The notes under the pieces were generated by a model. The model saw nothing but the letters and a program-made list of their open reading frames with translations, was not told the DNA's origin and made no database searches. This document shows positions 1 to 7,746 of a stretch of DNA of 64,000 nucleotides, one piece after another. The DNA comes from Modestobacter sp. VKM Ac-2984 (GTDB lineage: Bacteria; Actinomycetota; Actinomycetes; Mycobacteriales; Geodermatophilaceae): assembly GCF_026967985.1 (NCBI RefSeq), contig NZ_JAPVBJ010000006.1:243170-307169 (forward strand), in the 5' to 3' direction. How positions within the stretch are numbered: the stretch's first letter is position 1; each line of letters begins with the position of its first letter. The position numbers were made by a program, and so were the translations under genes.

Positions 1-906
1 GTCGTGGGCGAACTGGGTGAGCAGCCCGCCGGGCTCCAGGCGGCGCCGGTCCGGCCGGCCCCGCTCGGCGCGGGACAGCACGGTGGAGACGATCTGGCCG
101 GCCATCGTGCCCAGCGCCTCGTCGGTCTGGTGGGAGTGGGTGCGGATGCCGAGGTCGACCTGGGCCAGCCCGTTGAGCCCGCAGACTCCCAGCAGGTCGA
201 CCAGCAGCCCGACCTCCACGCCGTAGCCGGAGACGAACGGCACCTGCTCCAGGGCCGAGCGCCGGCCGGCGTACTCGCCGCCCAGCGGCTGCACGAACCC
301 GGCCAGCTCGGGCCAGAGCGCGTTCAGCAGCGGCCGGGCGGTGAGCTCGGTGACCCGGCCGCCGCCGGCCGGGCGGTGCTCGCCGTCCACGGACAGCGGG
401 CGGGTGTAACAGCCCTTGACGTACTCGACGCGCGGGTCGGTGAGCAGCGGCACGAGCAGCCCGGGCACGTAGTGGCTGACGTCGCCCAGCAGGTCGGAGT
501 CGATGAAGACGATGAGGTCGCCGGTGGTGGCCGCCAGCGACTTCCACAGCGCCTCGCCCTTGCCCGGGCGGTCGCCCTGCATCGGCAGGACGTCGCCGGC
601 CGCGACGGCCTCGGCGCCGGCCGCCCGGGCGACCTCGGCGGTCGCATCGGTGGAGTGCGAGTCGATGACGAGGAGCTCGTCGACGAGGGGCACGCCCTCG
701 ACCCAGCGCTCGGCCAGGTCGCGGACCAGGACCCCGACGGTGGCCTCTTCGTTCCGCGCCGGTAGGACGACGCTGATCCGGTGCCCGCCGCGGCGCTTGG
801 CCAGCAGCAGGGCGTCGACGTCGATCTCGGCCAGGGAGGTGGCCGACGTGGTGCGGTGCTCGAACCATGCGCGGGCGTCAGGTCGCATCGGCCCACTGTC
901 GAGCAC
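1..906 (-). CDS. gpgS: Glucosyl-3-phosphoglycerate synthase, 3' end outside the window
   Basis: Family GT81 enzyme that transfers glucose from a nucleotide sugar to 3-phosphoglycerate, the first step of glucosylglycerate and methylglucose lipopolysaccharide synthesis. The minus-strand translation carries the GT-A nucleotide-binding start (ISVVLPARNEEATVG), a metal-binding DSD in LIVFIDSDLLGDVSHYVPG, and the family blocks YVKGCYTRP and LGGEYAGRRS. About 302 residues are present and end at the window edge (QFAHD), so roughly 20 C-terminal residues are missing compared with about 320-330 in the family. I prefer the GTG at 904-906, which has a GGAGGT ribosome-binding site 7 nt upstream (914-919). 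An ATG at 886-888 is the alternative. It is a cytoplasmic enzyme. It is not obviously part of the next operon, which lies downstream on the same strand but across a 143 bp gap. Confidence 0.92.
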   Translation of the reverse strand, partial: MLDSGPMRPDARAWFEHRTTSATSLAEIDVDALLLAKRRGGHRISVVLPARNEEATVGVLVRDLAERWVEGVPLVDELLVIDSHSTDATAEVARAAGAEAVAAGDVLPMQGDRPGKGEALWKSLAATTGDLIVFIDSDLLGDVSHYVPGLLVPLLTDPRVEYVKGCYTRPLSVDGEHRPAGGGRVTELTARPLLNALWPELAGFVQPLGGEYAGRRSALEQVPFVSGYGVEVGLLVDLLGVCGLNGLAQVDLGIRTHSHQTDEALGTMAGQIVSTVLSRAERGRPDRRRLEPGGLLTQFAHD

Positions 907-1049
907 CACACCCACCTCCGGCACATCGGCGGGGCGTCGTTCACATGAACTTCACGTTCCCCCTGGATCAGAGCCTGACTGCTGCCCGGGGACCCGGCAA
1001 CTCGCATGGGGGTGGCCCACCTCACGGGTCGGGCGGCCGCGACCGGTCG

Positions 1050-1898
1050 TCAGGCGGAGGTGCCCTGCGCGGGCAGCGCCACCACGGCCCCGGGCGCGGT
1101 GAGGGCCACCGTGGTGGCCGAGCCGGCGGCGGCGACCGCGGCCGCGAAGTCGCGGGGTGGTTCGACGAGCAGCGCCCGCATCCGGGCCCGCCAGGGGCTG
1201 GGCAGCGAGGTCAGCCCGGCGACGGCGAAGGTGCCCCAGTGCACCGGGACGGCGACCCGCGGGCGGAGCAGCGCCACGGCCCGGGCCGCACCCGCCGGGT
1301 CCAGGTGGCCGGGGCCGAGCGAGGGGCCCCAGCCCCAGACCGGCAGCAGGGCGACGTCCACGCCGTCCTCGCCGAGGTCGGCCATCCCGGGGAAGAGGTC
1401 GGTGTCGCCGGCGGCGTAGACGGTGACGCCGTCCCCGGAGACCAGGTGCCCGACTGCCGGGGCGTGCGGGCCGTGGGTGAGGTGCGGACCCCAGCGGTGG
1501 GCGGCGTGGTCGGCCGTGGTGGCGGTGACGGTGAGGCCGCCGTCGGTGAGGCTCGCGCCGACGCCGAGCTCCTCCACGGCGGTGAAGCCGTGCCGGGTGA
1601 GCCACCGGCCGGCGCCGCGGGGCACCACGATCGGCGTGCTGCGGCCCAACCGGCGCAGGGAGGGCAGGTGCAGGTGGTCGTTGTGCAGGTGCGAGACGAC
1701 CACGAGGTCGATGCCGGCCCAGGCCTCCGACGCCAGCCGGGGGACCACCCGCCGCAGCGGGCCCAGCCGGTGGGTGAGCAGCGGGTCGGTGAGCACCGTG
1801 CGGCCCGCCAGCTCGATCCGGACGGTCGAGTGGCCCAGGAAGCGCAGGGACGGCGCGGTCACCGGGTGAGTGTCGCGCCGACCACCCGCCCGGGGCAT
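1050..1898 (-). CDS. Metallo-beta-lactamase-fold hydrolase, UlaG-like
   Basis: Predicted cytoplasmic metal-dependent hydrolase of about 282 residues. It shows the family pattern: the strand LRFLGHSTVRIELAG, the HxHxDH-type metal site as SHLHNDHLH, then DHAAH, a GDTD motif in VYAAGDTDLFPG, and the late histidine in VPVHWGTF. This spacing fits the UlaG/L-ascorbate-6-phosphate lactonase-like branch rather than beta-lactamases or RNases; the substrate cannot be read from the sequence. The ATG at 1896-1898 overlaps the stop of the upstream c-di-GMP gene as TGATG and has a GAGGTG ribosome-binding site, so coupled translation is likely. An internal GTG at 1860-1862 directly before the conserved fold is a shorter alternative. 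It is the last gene of the operon read from about 7.2 kb. Confidence 0.85.
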   Translation of the reverse strand: MPRAGGRRDTHPVTAPSLRFLGHSTVRIELAGRTVLTDPLLTHRLGPLRRVVPRLASEAWAGIDLVVVSHLHNDHLHLPSLRRLGRSTPIVVPRGAGRWLTRHGFTAVEELGVGASLTDGGLTVTATTADHAAHRWGPHLTHGPHAPAVGHLVSGDGVTVYAAGDTDLFPGMADLGEDGVDVALLPVWGWGPSLGPGHLDPAGAARAVALLRPRVAVPVHWGTFAVAGLTSLPSPWRARMRALLVEPPRDFAAAVAAAGSATTVALTAPGAVVALPAQGTSA

Positions 1899-4528
1899 CA
1901 CACCTCGGCGCGTGGTCTCGGCAGGGGCACGGGTGCGGGCAGGGGTGCGACCACCGCCGGACCGGGGCGGCCCAGCAGGTCGGCCACCTCGGCGGCGGTC
2001 AGGCAGGTCGGCAGCACCGGGCCGGAGACGGCGACCACGCCCTGCACGCGCAGCTCGTGGAGGAGCTCCCGGGAGGTGATCTCCTTGGCCACGGTGGAGA
2101 CCTCGAAGTCGCGGGCGCTGCGGCCGATCGCGCCCAGCACCTCCAGCATCCGGTCGTGGTTGCCGCCGGCCGACAGGTTGCGGACGTCGACCATCACCAC
2201 CTCCAGCGGCAGCCGGGCGAGCTGCGACCACAGGGTGGAGCCCATGCCGTAGTCGTCCAGCCCGAGCCGGACGCCGGTCCGGTGCACGGCGTGCAGCGCC
2301 GGGATGAGCGCCGCCGACGAGGTCTGCAGCACCTCCTCGGTGACGAAGAGGGTGAGCCGGGGAGGTGCCAGGTCGGCTGCGGCCAGCGCCACGGCCACCT
2401 CGCCGGGCAGCTCGTCGGCGTGCACCAGCCCCGCGGGCAGGTCGACGGCGACGAGCAGCTCGTCGCCGAGGGCGGCCACGTCGGCGCAGGCGCGGGTGAT
2501 CAGCCACTGCTGCAGGGCGGCGGTGCAGCCCTGCCGCTCGGCGGCGGCCCACAGCTCTGCGGCGGGCAGCGTGCCGAGCTCGGGGTGCACCCAGACCGGC
2601 TGGGCGTGCAGCGCGGCGAGGATGCCGGTGTCGCCGTTGGCGATGGTGTCGAAGCGGAGCTGCACCTCCCCGTCGGCCAGGGCGGTCGCGACCGAGCTGC
2701 TGGCCGCGGCCTGCGCCACCCGGTCCTCGGTGTGCAGCCGCCAGCAGCCCTTGCCGGCCTTCTTGGCGGCGCCGAGGGCGGCGTCGGCCTGGCGGAAGGC
2801 GAGCTGGCCGCCTCCGGGGTGCACCCGGCAGAGGCCCACGCTGGCGCCGATGGTGAAGGTCCGGTTGCCGATCCGGCAGGGGCGGGCGAGCACGTCGACG
2901 ACCCGATGGGCGGCCTCGACGGCAGCCTCCTCGTCCCCGGCCAGCAGCACGGCGAACTCGTCGCCGCCCAGGCGGGCGACCAGGTCGTCGGTGCGCAGCA
3001 GGCCCTGCAGCCGCCGGGCCACCTCGACGAGCAGCAGGTCGCCGGCCTCGTGCCCGGCGGAGTCGTTGACCGCCTTGAACCCGTCGAGGTCGAGCACCAG
3101 CAGCGAGCGCTCGCCGGAGGTCGCCGACCCGGCGGCCATCTCCTGGAAGAGCAGCGCGCGGTTCGGCAGCCGGGTGAGGTGGTCGGTGAAGGCCATCCGC
3201 TCCAGCTCGCGCTCGCGGCGTCGCCGGGTGGTCACGTCCCGCAGGTGGAGCACCCGCCGGCCGCTGCCGGGGCGCTCGTGGTGGCTGACCTCCAGCTCCC
3301 GTCCCTCGCCCTCGGGGCCCTGCAGTCGCAGGTGGACCACGGGGGCGGCCCCGTCGGCCGCGACGGTCAGCTCGCGGCGGACGCGGGGGCGGTCCTCCTC
3401 GTGCAGCAGGTCCAGCAGCGGCAGGTGCGGGTCGGCCGCGGCGGCGATCCCGAGCAGCGTCCGGGCCGCGGGGGAGGTGAACTCGAGCCGGAGGTCGGCG
3501 TCGACGATCGCCACGCCGTCCGAGCTGGCCTCGACCAGGCCACGGAAGTCCTCCTCGCTGCGGAGCAGGTCCTCCTCGATGCGGTCGCTGTCCCGGATCC
3601 GCATGAACAGCCGCACCAGCAGCAGGAGGACCACCACGGCGGTGCAGGCGAGCGCGCCGTCGGGGACGCGCAGGTCCAGCAGCAGGGCCGCCACCAGGGT
3701 GACCGGCACCCCGACCAGCGCCAGGACGTCGACGACCACGCCCGCGGAGTTCACGATCGGGGCGGCGTCGGCCGGGGAGAGCTCGGCCGGGACGGCGCTG
3801 GCCAGCTGGACGGCGTGCACGCCGGTCACCAGCGCGCTGGCGATCACCACGTCGGCGGCGGTGGACCACAGGCCGGTCGGCTGCGCGATGTGTGCCGCCA
3901 GCAACGCGGAGGCGAGCCCCAGCAGGGCGGTCATCAGGATGATCGCGGTCGCCGGACGCCGGACGGCTGCGGTCGAGACCGTGCACAGCGCTCCGACGAC
4001 GCCGACCGCCGCCGCCGGGTAGACGGCGTAGGCGAGCACGAGGGGCTGCAGGTCCGGCCGGATCGCTCCCGGCGCCATCGCGGGGGCCAGCACCAGGACG
4101 TCGACGACGACGACGAGGGCGAAGGCCACCATCACCCCGTCGACCACCAGGACCGGCCAGCGGGTGCCGCGGACCCGCCCGCCGATCAGCGCGGCGCTCA
4201 CCGTCGGACCCAGCGCGGCGACGAGGACCACCACGATGCCGACGCTGATGCGGCCCTGCGTGCCGCCGATGCCCAGCCCGGTCACGAGGCCGGCGCAGGC
4301 GAAGAGCAGGGAGCTGAGTCCCAGCAGCTGCCAGGGCAGCCGGTCCGGGCGGGCCATCCGCCGGGTCAGCCGGCTGCAGCGCCAGGCGGCCCAGGCCCCG
4401 ACCGCGGTCAGCACCAGGTTGTCCCACTGGGGCAGTGCCCCGGGCGGGCTGACCGGCACGGTGACGCCCAGCGCGACCAGCGCGCCGAGCAGCACCAGCG
4501 CCAGGTGCGGACGCCGGGCTGCGGTCAC
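1898..4528 (-). CDS. Membrane PAS-GGDEF diguanylate cyclase with degenerate EAL domain
   Basis: Protein of 876 residues. The N-terminal third is a hydrophobic sensor region with about 8-10 predicted membrane helices. A PAS domain follows (EEDFRGLVEASSDGVAIVDADL), then a GGDEF domain with an intact signature (RLGGDEFAVLL) and substrate-binding context (DLDGFKAVNDSAGHEAGD). The C-terminal EAL-like domain keeps TEE and a DDYGMG variant of DDFGTG, but the EAL signature itself, the metal-binding Asn and the catalytic Lys are absent, so phosphodiesterase activity is unlikely. Expected activity: synthesis of c-di-GMP from two GTP. The GTG start at 4526-4528 overlaps the stop of the upstream EAL protein (GTGA), indicating translational coupling. 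That neighbour has the reciprocal defect. Confidence 0.9.
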   Translation of the reverse strand: MTAARRPHLALVLLGALVALGVTVPVSPPGALPQWDNLVLTAVGAWAAWRCSRLTRRMARPDRLPWQLLGLSSLLFACAGLVTGLGIGGTQGRISVGIVVVLVAALGPTVSAALIGGRVRGTRWPVLVVDGVMVAFALVVVVDVLVLAPAMAPGAIRPDLQPLVLAYAVYPAAAVGVVGALCTVSTAAVRRPATAIILMTALLGLASALLAAHIAQPTGLWSTAADVVIASALVTGVHAVQLASAVPAELSPADAAPIVNSAGVVVDVLALVGVPVTLVAALLLDLRVPDGALACTAVVVLLLLVRLFMRIRDSDRIEEDLLRSEEDFRGLVEASSDGVAIVDADLRLEFTSPAARTLLGIAAAADPHLPLLDLLHEEDRPRVRRELTVAADGAAPVVHLRLQGPEGEGRELEVSHHERPGSGRRVLHLRDVTTRRRRERELERMAFTDHLTRLPNRALLFQEMAAGSATSGERSLLVLDLDGFKAVNDSAGHEAGDLLLVEVARRLQGLLRTDDLVARLGGDEFAVLLAGDEEAAVEAAHRVVDVLARPCRIGNRTFTIGASVGLCRVHPGGGQLAFRQADAALGAAKKAGKGCWRLHTEDRVAQAAASSSVATALADGEVQLRFDTIANGDTGILAALHAQPVWVHPELGTLPAAELWAAAERQGCTAALQQWLITRACADVAALGDELLVAVDLPAGLVHADELPGEVAVALAAADLAPPRLTLFVTEEVLQTSSAALIPALHAVHRTGVRLGLDDYGMGSTLWSQLARLPLEVVMVDVRNLSAGGNHDRMLEVLGAIGRSARDFEVSTVAKEITSRELLHELRVQGVVAVSGPVLPTCLTAAEVADLLGRPGPAVVAPLPAPVPLPRPRAEV

Positions 4529-7239
4529 GTCGCCGGCCCGCCGTCCCCGGCCCGGAGCAGGCCGGGCACGCCCGCCGCCGAGGTGGGCACGGGCACCCCG
4601 CCGAGGCCGGGGAGCTGGGTGGTCAGCGCAGACCGGTCCAGCGGGCGGGCCAGCAGGTAACCCTGGATGAACCGGTGGCCCATGTCGCGGAGCAGGTGCA
4701 GCTCGGTCGCCGTCTCGACGCCCTCCACCACCACGACCAGGCCCAGGCTGGTGCCCAGGTGCAGCACGGAGCTGCACAGCGCCCGGCGCTGCGGGTCGGT
4801 CTCGACGTCGGCGAGGAACTGCCGGTCCATCTTCAGGACGTCGATCGGCAGGCCGACGAGGTAGGCCAGCGAGGACCAGCCGGTGCCGAAGTCGTCGACG
4901 GCGATCCGGACGCCCAGCCGCCGCAGGGCCGCCAGGTCGTCGGTCACGTGCTCGTCGTCCAGCAGCACCGACTCGGTGATCTCCAGGACCAGTCGGCAGG
5001 CGGGCAGCCCGCTGGACTCCAGGGCGCACAGCACGTCGGCGACCAGCTCGCCGCTGCGCACGTGCCGCGCCGAGACGTTGACCGCCACCCCGAGGTCCGG
5101 GTGGGGGAGCGCGGCGACCGTGGCGGTGGCCTCGGCCAGCACCCACCGGCCCAGTTCGGTGATCAGCGCAGACTCCTCGGCCAGTGGCACGAACTCCGCC
5201 GGGGACACCTCGCCGTAGGTGGGGTGCCGCCAGCGCAGCAGCGCCTCGACGGAGACGGTGCGGTGCAGGGCCAGGTCGACGACCGGCTGGTACACCAGCC
5301 GCAGCTGGTCCTCGGCGAGGGCCCGGTGCAGGTCGGTGCGCAGCGTCTCCTCGCGCTGCTGGGTGATCCGCAGCGCGTCGGAGTGCCGGCGGACCCGGCC
5401 GGGGCCGGCGGCGCGGGCGCTGCGCAGCGCCAGGTCGCCCCAGCGCAGCGCCTCCCCGGCATCCGCGTCGGCGTCCAGGGACGTGACGCCGGCGGCGGCG
5501 GTCAGCCGCAGCGTGCCGCTGGCGGTGGCCACTGGCTCGACAGCGGCGACCAGCCGGCCGGCGATGACCTCGGCGTCGGCCACCGTGCCGGACACCAGCA
5601 CGGCGAACTCGCTGGCCCCGGAGCGGGCCAGCCAGTCGTCGCCGCGCAGCGCCCGGGCGAACCGGGTGGTCAGCTCACGCAGCACCGGGACGTCGTCGCC
5701 GGCGGGCAGCCCGTCGACGCCCAGCACGACCAGGGAGGCGCTGCTGGCCGAGTTGCTGCTGGCCGAGGTGCTGCCACCCGAGGGGGTGCGGAAGGCGGCG
5801 GCGAGCCGCTGGGTGAGCGCCGAGCGGTTGGGCAGGCCGGTCGTCGGGTCACTGGTGCTGAACGCGGGCAGGGGGTCGGCCGGCTGCGGGGCGCTCGCGC
5901 TGACGTCCCGGCAGTAGAGGACGAGTGCGCCCACGTCGGGGTCGCCGCGCAGGTCGCGGACCTGGGACTGGATCAGCAGCCAGCGGCCGTCGAGGTGTCG
6001 CACCCGCGCCGTCCGGGTCTTGGTCTCCGAGGGGTCGACCGAGGTGGCGCTCAGGGCGGCGATCAGGCCCGGGGCGTCGTCGGGGTGGACGGCGGCGGCG
6101 ATCGAGCGACCGACGATGCGCTGCGGGTCCAGGCCGAGCAGCGTGGTGATGGCCGGGGAGACCCACTGCACCCGCAGCTGGTCGTCGAGGATCAGCACCG
6201 GGTCGGCGCTGCCGCGCACCAGCGTGCGGAAGTAGGCCTCGCTGCGCTGCAGGTCGCTGGTGAGCCGCTGCTGGGTGCGCCAGGACACCGCCTGGTGGGC
6301 CAGCAGGGCGCCCAGCCCGAGTGCGCCGAGCGTCGTCCCGAAGATGGTCAGGGTGCCGGTGACCGGGACGCTGATCAGCAGCAACGAGCCGCCGGCCAGC
6401 GCGGTGGCGTGCGGGAGCAGCGCGCCGAGGGTGGAGCCGGCCGCGTTCCCGCGGTCGGCGGTGGGCCGCGGCCGGTCGGCGCGGCAGGCCACCAGGAGCA
6501 GGGCCAGCCCGAGGACGCTCAGGGCGCAGGCCAGGTACTGGACCGGGCCCGGCCCGGAAGCGATCGAGGAGCAGGCGCCGGCCATCGCGGTGGCGACCTG
6601 CGAGGCGAAGAGCAGCCAGCCGACGGGGCGCTGCGCGGCCGGGCAGATCGCGATGAACACCAGGGAGAAGCCGGTGCCGACGGCGACGCTGGACAGCAGG
6701 GCGAACAGCGCGACCGTCTCGGACAGGGAGAGGAGCCCCTCTCTGCCGATGGTCAGGTGGTACAGCGTGTGCACGGTCAGCAGGTCGGCGAGCACGAAGA
6801 GCGTGAGCATCGTGGCGACCTGGGCCCGCGCGGCCCGCAGCGAGGCGCGGTCGAGCATCCGCAGGATCGCGACGACCATCAGCAGCTGACCAGGGGCGCT
6901 GCCCAGTGCGCTCTGGCCCCACGGCAGCACGGCCGTGGCGGCCAGGGCGCCGACGGCCCCGAGGGCCACCGAGGTCGCGCACCAGCGCCAGCCGGCCGGG
7001 TGGGCGCTCCGTCGTCCGTCGCGGACGAGCAGGGCGACCACACCGACGACGGCCAGGAAGTTCACCGTCACCGCGACGGCGACCGAGGTCGGGGCGGGCA
7101 GCAGGCCGACGGACAGGGTCGCGAGGGCGGCGAGGACGGCGAGGAGCAGTGGCCGGGTCAGCGTGCGGACGGCGACCGGGCCGCCCCGCGTCGGAGCGGC
7201 CATGGCCCGCGTCGGTGCGGTGAGGGCTCCGGAGGTCAC
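4525..7239 (-). CDS. Membrane PAS-EAL c-di-GMP phosphodiesterase with degenerate GGDEF
   Basis: Protein of about 904 residues with an N-terminal multi-helix membrane sensor region (roughly residues 25-310). Next is a PAS domain (AYFRTLVRGSADPVLILDDQL), a GGDEF-like domain in which the signature reads GASEF (RSGASEFAVLV), and a complete EAL domain. The EAL domain has SVEALLRWRHP, the metal ligands NVSARH, EITESVL and DDFGTGWSSLAYL, the lysine in VLKMDRQF, EGVET, and the loop GYLLARPL. Expected activity: hydrolysis of c-di-GMP to pGpG, with the GGDEF-like part at most a regulatory GTP or c-di-GMP binder. The start is uncertain: GTG at 7237-7239 gives the longest frame and ATG at 7201-7203 is an alternative; neither has a strong ribosome-binding site. 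First gene of the operon. Confidence 0.9.
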   Translation of the reverse strand: MTSGALTAPTRAMAAPTRGGPVAVRTLTRPLLLAVLAALATLSVGLLPAPTSVAVAVTVNFLAVVGVVALLVRDGRRSAHPAGWRWCATSVALGAVGALAATAVLPWGQSALGSAPGQLLMVVAILRMLDRASLRAARAQVATMLTLFVLADLLTVHTLYHLTIGREGLLSLSETVALFALLSSVAVGTGFSLVFIAICPAAQRPVGWLLFASQVATAMAGACSSIASGPGPVQYLACALSVLGLALLLVACRADRPRPTADRGNAAGSTLGALLPHATALAGGSLLLISVPVTGTLTIFGTTLGALGLGALLAHQAVSWRTQQRLTSDLQRSEAYFRTLVRGSADPVLILDDQLRVQWVSPAITTLLGLDPQRIVGRSIAAAVHPDDAPGLIAALSATSVDPSETKTRTARVRHLDGRWLLIQSQVRDLRGDPDVGALVLYCRDVSASAPQPADPLPAFSTSDPTTGLPNRSALTQRLAAAFRTPSGGSTSASSNSASSASLVVLGVDGLPAGDDVPVLRELTTRFARALRGDDWLARSGASEFAVLVSGTVADAEVIAGRLVAAVEPVATASGTLRLTAAAGVTSLDADADAGEALRWGDLALRSARAAGPGRVRRHSDALRITQQREETLRTDLHRALAEDQLRLVYQPVVDLALHRTVSVEALLRWRHPTYGEVSPAEFVPLAEESALITELGRWVLAEATATVAALPHPDLGVAVNVSARHVRSGELVADVLCALESSGLPACRLVLEITESVLLDDEHVTDDLAALRRLGVRIAVDDFGTGWSSLAYLVGLPIDVLKMDRQFLADVETDPQRRALCSSVLHLGTSLGLVVVVEGVETATELHLLRDMGHRFIQGYLLARPLDRSALTTQLPGLGGVPVPTSAAGVPGLLRAGDGGPAT

Positions 7240-7333
7240 GGGTCAGTTGTCGGGACCCGGGCCTCCGGACTGCAGAGGTGGCGGGGGCCACTCACCCGAA
7301 GGGGAGGGGGACCTCCTGCTCAGTGGCGGCGGT

Positions 7334-7450
7334 TCACCAGCGCAGGGGCTGGGTCGCCCGGGAGTCCGCGGTGCGGCAGACCCGGCAGTGACCCCAGGTG
7401 ACGATCCGCAGCGGGCTGCTGGGCTCGCCGCACTCCGGGCACTCGACCAT
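7334..7450 (-). CDS. Small CxxC/CxxC zinc-ribbon-like protein
   Basis: A 38-residue frame with two Cys pairs (Cys4/Cys7 in CPEC and Cys22/Cys25 in CRVC), the spacing of a small zinc ribbon. The frame stays open upstream to at least 7597 and includes another Cys-rich stretch (CPSADLGCPC), so the real start may be the GTG at 7595-7597. An AGGAGG at about 7577-7582 is not followed by a standard start in this frame. It lies in the gap between the c-di-GMP operon and fdhA and reads away from fdhA. I do not recognise a family; a role as a small metal-binding or nucleic-acid-binding protein is a guess. Confidence 0.45.
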   Translation of the reverse strand: MVECPECGEPSSPLRIVTWGHCRVCRTADSRATQPLRW

Positions 7451-7746
7451 CGCGTCGGCGCCGGCGGGAGCCCCGCCGGGCTGCTGGGCGCGGCCCGCGT
7501 GGACGGCCGGGTCGCCGGCGCAGGGGCAGCCGAGGTCGGCTGATGGGCAACGGGCGTGGTCGGTTTCGATGGGGCGCCTCCTGGTGTCCCCGATCACGCT
7601 ACTCAGCTGCACCAGTCCCCTGCCCCCGCGCGCCACGTCGTCCCGTCCGGGGGTGCGGGCCGGGGAGCCGCCGTGGTGCCGGCCGGGCGCGACCCGCCGG
7701 AGGGCTGAGCGCGCGGCGGGCGGATTCGGGTGGCAAGCTCGACGGG

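Noticed and set aside
4..765. Long plus-strand frames across 1-7.2 kb (for example 4-765, 2057-4660, 4675-7401)
   Set aside because: Complementary-strand shadows in ~74% GC DNA; the minus strand encodes clear GpgS and GGDEF/EAL domains there.
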